In this document: in pieces, positions 35,276 through 45,436 of the stretch | How positions within the stretch are numbered: position 1 is the stretch's first letter | Layout of the letters: each line of letters begins with the position of its first letter | Assembly: GCA_029269125.1 (NCBI GenBank) | Contig: JARHXX010000006.1 | Span: 104,199-168,198 of the forward strand | DNA length: 64,000 bases | Direction of reading: 5' to 3' | From: Kiritimatiellaeota bacterium B1221 | GTDB lineage: Bacteria; Verrucomicrobiota; Kiritimatiellia; SS1-B-03-39; UBA6053 | Notes under the pieces: model-generated | Told to the model about the DNA's origin: nothing | Seen by the model: the letters and a program-made list of their open reading frames with translations, nothing else | Database searches by the model: none | Position numbers and translations under genes: made by a program

Positions 35276-35509
35276 CCTTCAGCGTTGATTCATCGGGTAA
35301 ACGGAGCACCCGGGGTCGTTCCGCCCTGAAGGTTCATTTTCCGAAATTACAGAAATGAAGGACCGCAAATTGGGTGCCCCTTTTAATGTTTTTCTACTTT
35401 CATGATTGAATCGGACGTAATAGGCTTCGGGGTATCGAAGCAGAAAAGCCAATAAAACTGGATGCTTAAGCCCAAAAAAATAATTCTACCCCTTTTTATC
35501 GTTATTTAT

Positions 35510-35538
35510 TTGTCAAATACTCAAAGCGTTCGTAATGT
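35510..35538 (+). promoter_or_regulatory. Sigma-70-type promoter of sdhCAB
   Basis: TTGTCA (35510-35515) and TAATGT (35533-35538) are separated by 17 bp and lie 34 bp before the sdhC ATG. A ribosome site AAGGAAG follows at about 35556-35562. Confidence 0.6.
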
Positions 35539-35571
35539 GCGTTGTCGAAATTTTTTAAGGAAGCTCTACAC

Positions 35572-36351
35572 ATGATAAATTTGAAAGAACCGCAGATCTC
35601 CTCCGTTTGTAAAAAAATGCTCACAGGAATCACCGGATTGTCTCTGGTATTATTTCTGGTTGCACATTTGATCGGAAACCTCACCCTGTTTGCCGGTCCG
35701 GATGTTTTTAACGCTTATGCACAGTTTTTGCATCATTTCATGCATGGCATGTTTATCCGCATCGCTGAAGTGGGACTTCTGGGCTTCTTCGCACTGCATA
35801 TCTGGTCTGCGCTAAGCGTACAACGCAGCAAAAAGAAAGCGCGTCCCTCCCGATATGAAGTCAATGCGTACGCCGGTGGCGCCAGTAAAAAGAGCATCCA
35901 CTCATTGTATATGGCCGTGAGCGGCATCACCATTCTGGTGTTTATCATCATCCATCTCATCAACTTCAAGTATGCGGATCACGAAGCCGTGGGCACCATG
36001 ACCATGGAAAACGGCATTGAAGTCACGAATGTCTATAAACTCGTGGTTTTGACCTTCCAGGGCAACTTCGGACTGGTGCTCCTCTATATGGTCGCCATGG
36101 GCTTTCTCTGCTCCCACCTTCTGCACGGTATTTGGAGTGCGATTCAAAGTGTGGGCCTCACCCGCCCCTCCACCATCCCTTACCTGAATTTGGTAGGCAT
36201 GGCTTTCGCCGTGGCGCTCGCCGTTGGATTTCTTCTCTTGCCCTTGCTTATCTTCATGATGCGGGGCACCTTCGATCCCAACGCCGTTCCCGAATACGGC
36301 ACGCATGCCCGCCTGATGCTTGCCCCGCTTGCTCCATGGATACTCGGTTAA
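35572..36351 (+). CDS. sdhC: Succinate dehydrogenase cytochrome b558 subunit
   Basis: Membrane anchor of complex II; it binds heme and passes electrons to menaquinone. The 259 residues from [20 protein letters not shown] contain five hydrophobic helices, with His residues in [32 protein letters not shown] and HLLHGIWS that can serve as heme ligands. This is the long single-subunit b558 type found in Bacteroidota/Chlorobi-like and Gram-positive enzymes, so no separate sdhD is expected. The start was chosen by the AAGGAAG ribosome site; an upstream in-frame ATG at 35542 lacks one. Confidence 0.93.
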   Translation: MINLKEPQISSVCKKMLTGITGLSLVLFLVAHLIGNLTLFAGPDVFNAYAQFLHHFMHGMFIRIAEVGLLGFFALHIWSALSVQRSKKKARPSRYEVNAYAGGASKKSIHSLYMAVSGITILVFIIIHLINFKYADHEAVGTMTMENGIEVTNVYKLVVLTFQGNFGLVLLYMVAMGFLCSHLLHGIWSAIQSVGLTRPSTIPYLNLVGMAFAVALAVGFLLLPLLIFMMRGTFDPNAVPEYGTHARLMLAPLAPWILG

Positions 36352-36376
36352 CCCATTTGAAATAAAAGGTTCTAAA

Positions 36377-38302
36377 ATGATCAAAAAACCAACCCTCGAC
36401 GCAAAAATACCGGAAGGTCCCATCAGTGAGAAATGGACCAATCACAAGTTCAACATGAAACTGGTGAATCCGGCCAATAAACGGAAACACGAAGTCATCG
36501 TAGTCGGCACCGGTTTGGCCGGTGCCTCGGCGGCCGCCTCTCTCGGAGAACTCGGCTACAAAGTCAAAAGCTTCTGTATTCAGGATTCTCCCCGTCGTGC
36601 CCACTCCGTGGCCGCACAGGGCGGAATCAACGCCGCCAAAAATTATCAAAACGACGGCGACAGTGTGTACCGTCTCTTTTACGACACCGTAAAAGGGGGC
36701 GACTTCCGGGCCCGCGAAGCCAATGTGCACCGCCTGGCCGAAGTCAGTAACAGCATTATCGACCAATGTGTCGCCCAAGGCGTTCCTTTTGCCCGTGAAT
36801 ACGGCGGCACCCTGAGCAACCGCTCATTCGGTGGCGCCCAGGTTTCACGTACCTTTTATGCACGTGGCCAAACCGGTCAGCAGCTGCTCCTCGGCGCCTA
36901 CGGTGCGCTGATGCGTCAAGTCGATGCGGGCACGGTGGAATTATTTACCCGCCGGGAAATGCTGGACGTGGTCATTGTCGACGGCAAGGCCCGCGGCATC
37001 ATTGTCCGCAACCTGGTAAGCGGAGAACTCGAAGAATACGCCGCGGACGCGGTTCTGTTGTGCACCGGCGGTTATTCCACCGTGTTTTACTTAAGCACCA
37101 ACGCCGTGAACTGCAATGCCACCGCCGCCTGGCGCTGCTACAAGAAAGGCGCGCACTTCGCCAACCCTTGCTTCACTCAGATTCATCCGACCTGTATCCC
37201 CCGTTTTGGTGAAACCCAATCCAAACTCACCCTGATGAGTGAGTCCCTCCGGAATGACGGTCGGGTTTGGGTTCCCAAAAAGAAAAAGGATGATCGTAAA
37301 CCCATCGATATTCCCGAAGAGGAACGCGACTATTATCTGGAAACCAAATATCCGGCCTTCGGAAACCTGGTTCCCCGCGATATCGCCTCCCGGAACGCCG
37401 AAGAAGTTTGTGTGCAGGGACGTGGCGTGGGCCCCACCGGTTATGCGGTTTACCTCGACTTCGCAGACGCCATCAATCGTCTGGGCAAAGATGTGATTGC
37501 CGCCCGCTACGGCAATTTGTTTGCCATGTATCACGAAATTACCGGCGATGATCCCTACGAAACCCCGATGATGATTTATCCCGCCCCGCATTATACCATG
37601 GGCGGATTGTGGGTGGATTACAATCTGATGACCACCATCGATGGTCTGTTCGCCCTGGGAGAAGCCAACTTCTCCGATCACGGTGCCAACCGCTTAGGCG
37701 CTTCCGCCCTGATGCAGGGTCTGGCCGACGGTTACTTCGTCATTCCCTACACCCTGGGCAACTACCTCGCCACCGAAAAACCCGCGCCGGTCAACACCAA
37801 CGCGCCGGAATTTACGGAAGCGAGAAAGCAGGTCAGCCAGGGCATTAAAGACCTGATGAACATCAAAGGTAAAACCACCGCCGATGAAATTCACCGTCAG
37901 CTGGGCGACATCATGATTGAAAAAGTCGGCATGTCCCGTTCAGAAGAAGGCTTAAAAGAAGCGCTGGAGGAGATTCCAAAGATCCGCAAGAAATTCTATG
38001 AGGATCTTTGTATTCCCGGAGACACCAAAGACTATAACAAAGAGCTGGAAAAAGCCGCCCGGGTGGCCGATTTCCTCGAATTGGGTGAACTCATGGCCCG
38101 CGACGCACTGGAACGGAAAGAATCCTGTGGCGGACACTACCGGGTCGAGTCCCAGGACGAAGAAGGCGAAGCAAAGCGTGATGATGAAAACTTCTGTCAT
38201 GGCGCCGTTTGGGCCTTCCAAGGACCAGACAAAGTGCCGGAACGCTTGATCGAAGAACTTCACTACGAACACGTCATTCCCAGTAACCGCAGTTACAAAT
38301 AA
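36377..38302 (+). CDS. sdhA: Succinate dehydrogenase/fumarate reductase flavoprotein subunit
   Basis: Catalytic subunit with covalent FAD that oxidises succinate to fumarate (or the reverse). The FAD fold [21 protein letters not shown], the His-flavin attachment region [17 protein letters not shown], the substrate motif [12 protein letters not shown] and the C-terminal [23 protein letters not shown] are all present. 641 residues from [20 protein letters not shown], in the long form that accompanies b558 anchors. An upstream in-frame start overlaps sdhC and lacks support. The gene is part of the operon sdhCAB. Confidence 0.96.
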   Translation: MIKKPTLDAKIPEGPISEKWTNHKFNMKLVNPANKRKHEVIVVGTGLAGASAAASLGELGYKVKSFCIQDSPRRAHSVAAQGGINAAKNYQNDGDSVYRLFYDTVKGGDFRAREANVHRLAEVSNSIIDQCVAQGVPFAREYGGTLSNRSFGGAQVSRTFYARGQTGQQLLLGAYGALMRQVDAGTVELFTRREMLDVVIVDGKARGIIVRNLVSGELEEYAADAVLLCTGGYSTVFYLSTNAVNCNATAAWRCYKKGAHFANPCFTQIHPTCIPRFGETQSKLTLMSESLRNDGRVWVPKKKKDDRKPIDIPEEERDYYLETKYPAFGNLVPRDIASRNAEEVCVQGRGVGPTGYAVYLDFADAINRLGKDVIAARYGNLFAMYHEITGDDPYETPMMIYPAPHYTMGGLWVDYNLMTTIDGLFALGEANFSDHGANRLGASALMQGLADGYFVIPYTLGNYLATEKPAPVNTNAPEFTEARKQVSQGIKDLMNIKGKTTADEIHRQLGDIMIEKVGMSRSEEGLKEALEEIPKIRKKFYEDLCIPGDTKDYNKELEKAARVADFLELGELMARDALERKESCGGHYRVESQDEEGEAKRDDENFCHGAVWAFQGPDKVPERLIEELHYEHVIPSNRSYK

Positions 38303-38325
38303 ACCCTTCTCCAAGGTCAAAACAC

Positions 38326-39069
38326 ATGAAAGTAAATCTCAAAATTTGGCGGCAGGCAGGACCGGATGCACCCGGTAAGCTGGTCGATTATAGCGTGGAA
38401 AACATCGATCCTTCCCAGTCCTTTCTGGAAATGCTCGATACCCTGAACGAACAGTTGGTCAAATCCGGCCAGGAACCGGTCGCGTTTGAAAGTGACTGTC
38501 GTGAAGGCATCTGCGGAAACTGCGGACTGGTCATCAATGGGATCGCACACGGTTCGAAAGGCGGATGTACCACCTGCGAAATTCGGATGCGTCAATACAA
38601 TGACGGTGATACCATTACCGTTGAACCTTTCCGCGCAAAAGCTTTTACCTTGATCAAAGATCTGGTGGTAAACCGTTCGGCTTTTGACCGCATCATGAGC
38701 AAGGGCGGCTATGTGGCGATGAACGCCGGTTCCGCCCAGGATGCAAACCTGCAGCCCATTCATCAGGATGCGGCTGAAGCGGCCATGGACGCCGCGGCCT
38801 GTATCGGTTGTGGTGCCTGCGTGGCCGCCTGCCCCAATGCCAGCGCCAGCCTCTTTGTGGGGGCAAAAGTCTCTCAGTATACCTGGTTGCCCCAGGGACA
38901 GGTGGAACGCAGCACCCGCGCGCTCAAAATGGTCAAACAAATGGACAGCGAAGGCTTCGGCGATTGCTCCAACCACGCAGAATGCGAAGCGGTATGCCCG
39001 AAAGAAATTTCGATCGCCAACATCAGCCGGATGCGGCGCGAATTCACCAAAGCACTGTTTACACGTTAA
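38326..39069 (+). CDS. sdhB: Succinate dehydrogenase iron-sulfur subunit
   Basis: Carries electrons from FAD to the quinone site. The plant-type [2Fe-2S] motif DCREGICGNCGLVINGIAHG with CTTCEIRM lies in the N-terminal half. The [4Fe-4S]/[3Fe-4S] motifs are CIGCGACVAACPNASAS and CSNHAECEAVCPKEIS in the C-terminal half. At 247 residues it is complete. It is followed by a strong terminator, so sdhCAB forms a three-gene unit. Confidence 0.96.
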   Translation: MKVNLKIWRQAGPDAPGKLVDYSVENIDPSQSFLEMLDTLNEQLVKSGQEPVAFESDCREGICGNCGLVINGIAHGSKGGCTTCEIRMRQYNDGDTITVEPFRAKAFTLIKDLVVNRSAFDRIMSKGGYVAMNAGSAQDANLQPIHQDAAEAAMDAAACIGCGACVAACPNASASLFVGAKVSQYTWLPQGQVERSTRALKMVKQMDSEGFGDCSNHAECEAVCPKEISIANISRMRREFTKALFTR

Positions 39070-39106
39070 ACATCCCCCACCCGCTCTTCAGAGCGGTGGA
39101 AATCAA

Positions 39107-39137
39107 AAACCCTCATGGAAACATGAGGGTTTTATTT
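39107..39137 (+). terminator. Intrinsic terminator of sdhCAB
   Basis: AAACCCTCATG pairs with CATGAGGGTTT around a GAAA tetraloop (39107-39132), followed by TTATTTT. It lies about 40 bp after the sdhB stop. Confidence 0.9.
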
Positions 39138-39196
39138 TGAGCTCGGAAAAAGGAAAGGCGGGTGAATTGAAATCTCAAATTTCACCCGGCCCCTTC

Positions 39197-40252
39197 TCAA
39201 GCCGGGATATCATCCGATAAATCCGGGTCATTACTTCCACCCGTAGAAGCCCGAATTTTCAAGGTGGGCTCAAACACTTTTTGCTCCACGGATTTTCCTT
39301 CCCGGATTTGCATCAACATTTCCACCGCAAGTTTTCCCCGCGGATAGTTCAGTTGGTTCACCGAAGAAAGCGAAGGCAGGGCGTAGGCACAAAACGGGGA
39401 ATCATCCACCCCGATCACCAGGAGATCATCCGGGGTTTTAATGCCGGCAGCCGTAAAGGTATTCATTAATCCCGCCGCCAGTGTATCCGACTGTGCCACC
39501 ACCCCTTCCGGAATTTGCCCGGCATCAATCCAATGTTTTGCCGCCTTCACTCCGGACTCGTAACCGAAACTGCGTTCCCCACAATTATAAATCCACTTGT
39601 CTTCAACCGGCAATCCCGCTTCAGTCATGGCTTTTTTATAGCCCGCAGTTCGTTTATCCATCACCGCCACATGCGCGATGGTTTTACACCCCTGCTCAAT
39701 AAGATGTTTGGTGGGAAGCTCTCCGGTCGCCGTAACGTTGATGCCCACATTGGGCAAGTCCGGATGTAACGCCTCTTCAATAATCGTAACCATCGGTAAT
39801 CCGTCTTTCTGTAATTCCAAAATGACTTCACATAATTCCCGGTGCGGAACGCCGCCAATAATCAGACCGTCCACCAATCCCCGGTGCGCAGACTCGCAGA
39901 CTTCCAAAAATTCAGATTTTTGTTCAAAAAAACCCAGCATCAACTTTTGATCGTACTCATTGGATTTTTCAAAAATCCCGCGCACCATGTAATCCACCAG
40001 TGGACTTCCCCGCTCCCCATGCCGGTGAATCATTACCGATATACTGTTATGAAAACCGGAACGAAGCGAAAGTGCCGAACTGTTTTTACGATAATTCCGT
40101 TCTTTTGCGACCTTCTTAATTTTTTCCGCCAGCTCCTCCGAAACCCGTGTATTCCCCAGCCGGTCATTTAATACTTTCGATACCAAAGAAATGGAAACAT
40201 CCAGTTCAGAGGCAATATCCTTCAATGAAACAGTTGGCAACGTATAACTCAT
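39197..40252 (-). CDS. LacI-family transcriptional regulator
   Basis: A sugar-responsive repressor of 351 residues. The N-terminal helix-turn-helix and hinge are VSLKDIASELDVSISLVSKVLNDR and SSALSLRSGF (about 8-65). The remainder is a periplasmic-binding-protein-like effector domain with GLIIGGVPHRE, GVVAQSDTLAAGLMNTF and VIGVDDSPFCAYALPSLSSV. It lies downstream of the heparinase-like and GH43-like genes on the same strand, so it probably controls this polysaccharide operon. The effector is unknown. A separate promoter in the 148-bp gap before it is possible. Confidence 0.92.
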   Translation of the reverse strand: MSYTLPTVSLKDIASELDVSISLVSKVLNDRLGNTRVSEELAEKIKKVAKERNYRKNSSALSLRSGFHNSISVMIHRHGERGSPLVDYMVRGIFEKSNEYDQKLMLGFFEQKSEFLEVCESAHRGLVDGLIIGGVPHRELCEVILELQKDGLPMVTIIEEALHPDLPNVGINVTATGELPTKHLIEQGCKTIAHVAVMDKRTAGYKKAMTEAGLPVEDKWIYNCGERSFGYESGVKAAKHWIDAGQIPEGVVAQSDTLAAGLMNTFTAAGIKTPDDLLVIGVDDSPFCAYALPSLSSVNQLNYPRGKLAVEMLMQIREGKSVEQKVFEPTLKIRASTGGSNDPDLSDDIPA

Positions 40253-40400
40253 AATAAAAGACTATACATTTTACCCATCGGCATAAAAGCCCAACCTTCA
40301 AAAAAGATCAGACCGAATGCATAACAATACACATTTGAAACCTGCTTCGGATTGCCTGAAAACAGGGGCGGTAAAAAGCCCCCCGGAAACCTGAATGTAT

Positions 40401-43400
40401 CTACTCCGCCTTTAAACGCACCGGTGTCACATCCGGCGACGTGATCAACAGATAATCCAAATTAATCCCGGTGCCACTGCTGTTAATCAGCTTGAGCACA
40501 TTTTCCCCTTTGTTTAGTTTAATCAACAGCGGCTTTTCGATTGCAGGATTCATAGCCGTATGAAGTTTCCAGTCGTCAGAATTGTTGGCCCAGCCTCCGG
40601 TGACCTCAAAAGTAACAGGCGCAAACGGCTCCTGTTCTTCTCCATTAATTTCCAGTAACCGCTCTCCATTGCCCAGTGCGGTACAATACACCAGGCTCAG
40701 GTTGTAATATCCTTCCGCCGGTGCCTCTACCGTGTATTCGAGCCAGTGCCCCGAATTGTTCCACCCGGCGAATGCTTTACCCACAATCGCTTTTTTCTTG
40801 CTGGAGAGACCCACCTTTCCTTCACCCTCCCCCGTGAAGTCCTCCGCCTGCACCACCACTTGGGTCCCGGCAGGGATCGGCAACTCTTTGGCTTCCGCAA
40901 GACGAACTTTATATCGGGCCAGGGCCTCATTTTTGTCTTTCATGGCTGCCGCTTCCGCTTCGGCCTGTACTTCATGCAACATCCGTTGACGGTATGCATA
41001 CAGACTTTCAGCATCCGGCTTTGCAAATTCAATCCGGGCATTGGCCTCCAAATCAAACACCATGGCCTTACCTGCAAATTCCATTTTTACTTTCTGCCCG
41101 GAACGCTGTCCGTCCTTATCCAATGCAAAAGCTTTCAAACCATCCAGGCCGGAGAATTCAACCCTAATGCGGGCCGCGCTCGGGGATGCATTGGCCAACA
41201 CAAAGGCACCGTTTTCATTTTTTTCCAGCAAGGCATTGCCGGCTTCACTTCTCTGAAGAGTATTTCCTTCAGATACCAGTGAACTTCCCCCCACGATGGA
41301 CATGATCGCCAACTCTCCCTCTTCAAAACTCACATAAGCTTGTTGCGCGTCGGTTGACAAACCGCCTAATTCAAATTTCTCCGCACGAAATGCGGTAAAA
41401 CAAAGATCTTTCCCTTTGAGAGTTTTAATTTCCAACAGACCATAGCCGTCTTCCAAAGTTCCGGATACTTGAACATCTTTGATCATGCTCTCTCCGTCCA
41501 CATCCAACTCTACTACATTTCCATAGATCGTGTTGCCGGTTTCACGACGTTGGATAATGGTGGTCGGCCGTTCCAGACGCAACCATCCATCTCCCAATAT
41601 CACTTGCGTCTCTTCGCCGCCACTGGCATGGAAAATGGCCGTGCCGGCTTCCAATTCAAAACGAACCTTATAGGGGTCCGATGTGGTCGTCGCTTTGATA
41701 TTAATCAATTCGCTGTATCCACGTTCCATTGGCGCTTTAAATTTAAACGCATCAAATTCGAGTTCCGTTTTCACTTCACCGCGAATATGCCAAGGCAGAT
41801 CATACAAACGCGGTAACGACGCAAATGCACCATAAATATCGGCGATATAATCCTGAGTCATAAACAGACTCCGGTCCACCATCACCCCGGTATAAACTTC
41901 ACCGCTATTTCCACGCTGCATGCCGATACGGTCACCGGATAAAAAAGTCAGCTGATAAGATGGCGCCCTTTTCTGATTCAGCATATTCACGACCACTGTA
42001 TTATGCGCAATGGTATTGGCATACCAATTTTTATACAACGGCTGCTCATACCACACAATGCCGGGGTCAGGAATTAATTGATCACCAAAAGCATACACAT
42101 CAATATTCAGTTTGTCCGGATGGTCATGAGAACCGCCCTTACCGGTATCCATCAACAAATTAACCGTGCCATTTTTACTGGTGTTTCTCAAGATGCCGTA
42201 ACCGACATCAAAAAAGTTTTTACTCTTCCATTCAAAGGCTTCCGTGCCTTCAGACACATCTCCGTACATAATGGAAACAGGGAACTGCTGAAACTTCGCA
42301 GCCAAACTTTTTCCGGTATGACTCAGAATCGTTAAGTAACGGGGATCCCGATACCGCAAGTACCCGTACTCCCACAAATAGGCTTCACGTCCGACAATCG
42401 ATGCGCGACCCGAATCGTTTGTCGCCGGTGCGGTCAAATCAGGATAGGCCATTTCAATCGGCGAATTGAACAGATTTTTAAATGCAGCATCGCGATAGCT
42501 GTACATGTCCATACCGTGATGACGAAGGATCTCCGCATCGGCAACCAAGGCCTGCATGGCCATCCCCTGGTACCCCATGGCCCCTTCAGACCACAACCCA
42601 TCGGGACTGATGGTTTTTTCGCTGAAATGCAATATCACTCCGCCCTTCGGATTCTCTTTGGTTCCCCCCGGCCCGTACAACGCCAAATCGGTCATTTCCT
42701 GGTCTTCCAAAACAATGCCGGTAATAAGAACCGCGGTGGTACAAATGGCCGACCAGTTGGTGGCCCCACGCAGGACATGAGAATTTTTTGCAATAAACTC
42801 TGCAGACTTACGTAACAGATTTTCTTCAATCAGTTGCCGTTCTTCATCGGTGATGGAGGGCAAGTTATAAATCAAGTCGTAACCGCGAGCCACCTGAATC
42901 AACCAAGTCGCATCTCCCAAACGCTGATCAAAAACAATTCCTGAATCATGGTTGAATCCCGGACGGTTACCCGCGCCATAGTTGGGAAATGCTTCCGCGT
43001 AGGCTAAGAACAACTCTTTCGCAAACTCCGCATATTTCTCTTTGCCCGTGAGAGCATAGGTCATTCCCAAGTTTGATAAATCCAATCCAAGTCTATTGTG
43101 GATCGCCCCCACTTCTTTTACCGGCAAATGCAACCATTTACCATCATCTCCTTTGCGGGGTTCCGGCACATTCACACCTGCCACAATCAATTCATCCATC
43201 GCCCGTTCCAATGCGGCGAGTTGCTCCTGCAAAACTTCGGAGCTTTTCAACATTTCTTTATACTCATCGATATCCTGTTGATCCCAGAAGGTGCGCGGAT
43301 GCCCTTCGGTCTGACGTATATCCACAAAAATTTCCACATCCCCTTTGGCGGGCGCAGTAGGCTGAACCGCTTCAGGAATCGCAGCAACAGCATAACTGTC

Positions 43401-43922
43401 GGGAAGCGCCATCGCGCCTTTTACATCCGTAGAGGTCCAAACTTGAATCGGTCCGAGTCCGCCCCAATCAGGTCCCAGTTTGCCGTTTTTCAATTTCTGA
43501 CGCGGATGACTTCCGGTGACCACCAACCGTAAATTTTGGGTATGCACTTTCACCGGTATTTTCACCCGGTCACCCGACGCCGGTAAATCAGACGCCGCGA
43601 GTTTTTTTCCGTCCACATATATTTCGATCCCGCTTGGATACTTCATGTTGTATCGTTTGTTCGGTCCCACTTCCACAAATTCAACATCCACCGGCATCAC
43701 AAACCGTAGATCAATCGTCGCCCCTTCGAAGGGGCTGAAAATCGCACCCGGAGAACGTCCACTCCCTAGGGTTTTTTGAGCGGGCCAGTCTTTGTTAAAT
43801 TTAGCGTTGGAGCCTTTGGCAGTCGCGCCCAATGAGGCCGCGGCCACATTGGTCAACTCTTCTTGCGCTTGCAGCGGCAACAAGAAAAGGAATGAGAGGA
43901 GGGGGAGGTATTTTGTCTTCAT
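40401..43922 (-). CDS. Secreted heparinase II/III-like, alginate-lyase-like polysaccharide lyase with C-terminal CBM
   Basis: 1173 residues. A signal peptide (MKTKYLPLLSFLFLLPLQAQ) is followed by a beta-rich module to about 150. A helical alginate-lyase-like toroid spans roughly 200-480 (LGLDLSNLGMTYALTGKEKY, HDSGIVFDQRLGDATWLIQ). A heparinase II/III domain contains GKGGSHDHPDKLNIDVYAFG and WYANTIAHNTVVVN. A CBM6/35-like module (VVVQAEDFTGEGEG, NNSGHWLEYTVEAPAEGYYN) ends the protein. It would cleave a uronic-acid-containing polysaccharide outside the cytoplasm; which one cannot be told. It starts 8 bp after the GH43-like gene. Confidence 0.85.
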   Translation of the reverse strand: MKTKYLPLLSFLFLLPLQAQEELTNVAAASLGATAKGSNAKFNKDWPAQKTLGSGRSPGAIFSPFEGATIDLRFVMPVDVEFVEVGPNKRYNMKYPSGIEIYVDGKKLAASDLPASGDRVKIPVKVHTQNLRLVVTGSHPRQKLKNGKLGPDWGGLGPIQVWTSTDVKGAMALPDSYAVAAIPEAVQPTAPAKGDVEIFVDIRQTEGHPRTFWDQQDIDEYKEMLKSSEVLQEQLAALERAMDELIVAGVNVPEPRKGDDGKWLHLPVKEVGAIHNRLGLDLSNLGMTYALTGKEKYAEFAKELFLAYAEAFPNYGAGNRPGFNHDSGIVFDQRLGDATWLIQVARGYDLIYNLPSITDEERQLIEENLLRKSAEFIAKNSHVLRGATNWSAICTTAVLITGIVLEDQEMTDLALYGPGGTKENPKGGVILHFSEKTISPDGLWSEGAMGYQGMAMQALVADAEILRHHGMDMYSYRDAAFKNLFNSPIEMAYPDLTAPATNDSGRASIVGREAYLWEYGYLRYRDPRYLTILSHTGKSLAAKFQQFPVSIMYGDVSEGTEAFEWKSKNFFDVGYGILRNTSKNGTVNLLMDTGKGGSHDHPDKLNIDVYAFGDQLIPDPGIVWYEQPLYKNWYANTIAHNTVVVNMLNQKRAPSYQLTFLSGDRIGMQRGNSGEVYTGVMVDRSLFMTQDYIADIYGAFASLPRLYDLPWHIRGEVKTELEFDAFKFKAPMERGYSELINIKATTTSDPYKVRFELEAGTAIFHASGGEETQVILGDGWLRLERPTTIIQRRETGNTIYGNVVELDVDGESMIKDVQVSGTLEDGYGLLEIKTLKGKDLCFTAFRAEKFELGGLSTDAQQAYVSFEEGELAIMSIVGGSSLVSEGNTLQRSEAGNALLEKNENGAFVLANASPSAARIRVEFSGLDGLKAFALDKDGQRSGQKVKMEFAGKAMVFDLEANARIEFAKPDAESLYAYRQRMLHEVQAEAEAAAMKDKNEALARYKVRLAEAKELPIPAGTQVVVQAEDFTGEGEGKVGLSSKKKAIVGKAFAGWNNSGHWLEYTVEAPAEGYYNLSLVYCTALGNGERLLEINGEEQEPFAPVTFEVTGGWANNSDDWKLHTAMNPAIEKPLLIKLNKGENVLKLINSSGTGINLDYLLITSPDVTPVRLKAE

Positions 43923-43930
43923 AAAATATT

Positions 43931-44965
43931 TCAGGGTTTGAGAGGAAAAGCGAGATTGTGACTGTCGATGACTTCCCCGTCATCTGTTTGAAGTAAAGTG
44001 GCGGCAAACAGCATGGCGGGTTCACCTTGATCAAATAAAATTTGTGAACGCTCGAGTTTACTCAGGGTGGAGGCGCTACCGTCATCCCATTTGACGGTCC
44101 GAGAATACGCTTTGGGTTGCGGGGCCAATTCCCAATTCAGCGCATCCGGTGAAAAAGCATGAATCGCGGCCTGCGCTTCCCCGCAGATTTCTCCGGTCAT
44201 GTCCTTGGCAATCAATTCGTATGCATCCCCGTTCCACCAGACAAACCCATCCTCCAAATGGTGATCATCCCTGCCCTTGATATGGATCGCCCCCTCTCCT
44301 TCCCGCAGAAGAGGCTCAGACCAATGGGAGGCCTTGGCACAACCCAGATGGAAGCGACCGGAAAAAGGGCCCTGCGAATGCCGGACATTTGTGCTTTTGT
44401 ACACCAGAGTCAATCCACCGTCCTCATGCAGGCAGGGGGCCGGGTTGGATGTAATCACCGCATCCCATTTTCCCTCACGAGGTTCGAGTAAAGGACGGTC
44501 CATCCGTTTCCAGGGGCCATAAACCGAATCCGCAACCGCCAACCCGCACCGCTTACCATTCCAAGCTTCCGCCCATTGCGCCGTCACAGCAGGCTCCGCC
44601 GTTGCTGCCGGAATAAAAGGCCCCTTGTAAGTGGTACCGGTATAAAATAACAGGAATTGCTCCCCCCATTTACGGATCGTCGGATTGTGGGTCACCCGGC
44701 CATCCCAAAATTCTTCCCCCCGATCCGCCAACACCACTTCTTCAAATTGGTACGGACCCGCCGGCCTGTCGGATACCGCCCGCACAATTTCCGAATGTGT
44801 CGCCCAGTCATGAAAGGAAACCTGCTTACTCCACCGGGAAGCAAAAAGATGATAGCGCCCATCCTCCCCTTGAACGGGAGAACCGCACCATACCCAATAG
44901 TCTGCCTCACGGTAAGCGGGAATACGTGAAGCCGGACCCATCCTGTCTTTAAAAGGCGTAATCAT
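43931..44965 (-). CDS. Five-bladed beta-propeller glycosidase, GH43/GH117-like
   Basis: 344 residues from MITPFKDRMGPASRIPAYRE. Propeller features are YWVWCGSPVQGEDGRYHLFA (first blade), WDGRVTHNPTIRKWGEQFLL, LAVADSVYGPWKRMDRPLLE, VITSNPAPCLHEDGGLTLVY and HLEDGFVWWNGDAYELIAKD, typical of the GH32/43/62/68/117 superfamily. There is no signal peptide at this start; a longer in-frame start at 45016 gives MKFGLCGVLLIRQTYDF, a poor leader. It is the first gene of the operon with the lyase and LacI. Substrate unknown; activity on an oligosaccharide released by the lyase is plausible. Confidence 0.75.
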   Translation of the reverse strand: MITPFKDRMGPASRIPAYREADYWVWCGSPVQGEDGRYHLFASRWSKQVSFHDWATHSEIVRAVSDRPAGPYQFEEVVLADRGEEFWDGRVTHNPTIRKWGEQFLLFYTGTTYKGPFIPAATAEPAVTAQWAEAWNGKRCGLAVADSVYGPWKRMDRPLLEPREGKWDAVITSNPAPCLHEDGGLTLVYKSTNVRHSQGPFSGRFHLGCAKASHWSEPLLREGEGAIHIKGRDDHHLEDGFVWWNGDAYELIAKDMTGEICGEAQAAIHAFSPDALNWELAPQPKAYSRTVKWDDGSASTLSKLERSQILFDQGEPAMLFAATLLQTDDGEVIDSHNLAFPLKP

Positions 44966-45035
44966 AAAATCGTATGTTTGTCTAATCAGAAGAACTCCAC
45001 ATAACCCGAACTTCAATCCAATTGCAACCTTTAAT

Positions 45036-45045
45036 CAAACGTATG
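45036..45045. promoter_or_regulatory. Possible LacI-type operator
   Basis: CAAACGTATG, an imperfect palindrome with central CG, lies 71 bp before the GH43-like start, in the only promoter region of the operon that carries a LacI regulator. The evidence is one site with 8 of 10 symmetric positions, so this is a suggestion only. Confidence 0.25.
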
Positions 45046-45177
45046 CTCAGTAAATATACACATCTATTCCCGCAGACACCTCAACGGCACACAGTCTTGA
45101 CTTAACGCCTCCTGTTCCACAGGGTCCCCGGCTTCTCACCCCTTTAAAAAGAAACACAAACCTTCCTCTTTTCGGCC

Positions 45178-45384
45178 ATGAATGTTCCAGAATCTCTCCC
45201 TCCAAAAACCGCAGCTACAATCTCTTGTCCTCACTGTAAAAGTGATAAAATCGCAGAGACCCAGCCCACCTGGTGGGCCGAGTTGATGTTTATGATGTCC
45301 ATGCTCTTCGTCATGTCACAAATCAACAGAGGAAAACTCTACAAGTGCAGGGACTGCGGAAAGACCTTCCGGGCCAAGGTCTGA
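45178..45384 (+). CDS. Small zinc-ribbon protein with a hydrophobic segment
   Basis: 68 residues with Cys pairs C17-PH-C20 and C57-RD-C60, a classic zinc-ribbon arrangement. They are separated by a hydrophobic stretch (WWAELMFMMSMLFVMS, about 32-47) that may insert in the membrane. The ending KLYKCRDCGKTFRAKV resembles transposase-type or small zinc-ribbon domains. No function is known. The gene is divergent from the GH43-like operon. Confidence 0.65.
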   Translation: MNVPESLPPKTAATISCPHCKSDKIAETQPTWWAELMFMMSMLFVMSQINRGKLYKCRDCGKTFRAKV

Positions 45385-45436
45385 GCCGGCCCCCTCAAAT
45401 CCCCCCCCAAAAAAAATAGACGGCACCGCTTAAATC

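Larger units (their letters stand above)
35083..35509. other. Intergenic region between paralog 1 and sdhC
   Basis: Contains the CCTAAACAT element of paralog 1, dispersed repeat copy C and, further on, AT-rich sequence leading into the sdh promoter. At 35425-35445 CTTCGGGGTATCGAAG forms a small hairpin. No gene is seen. Confidence 0.55.
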
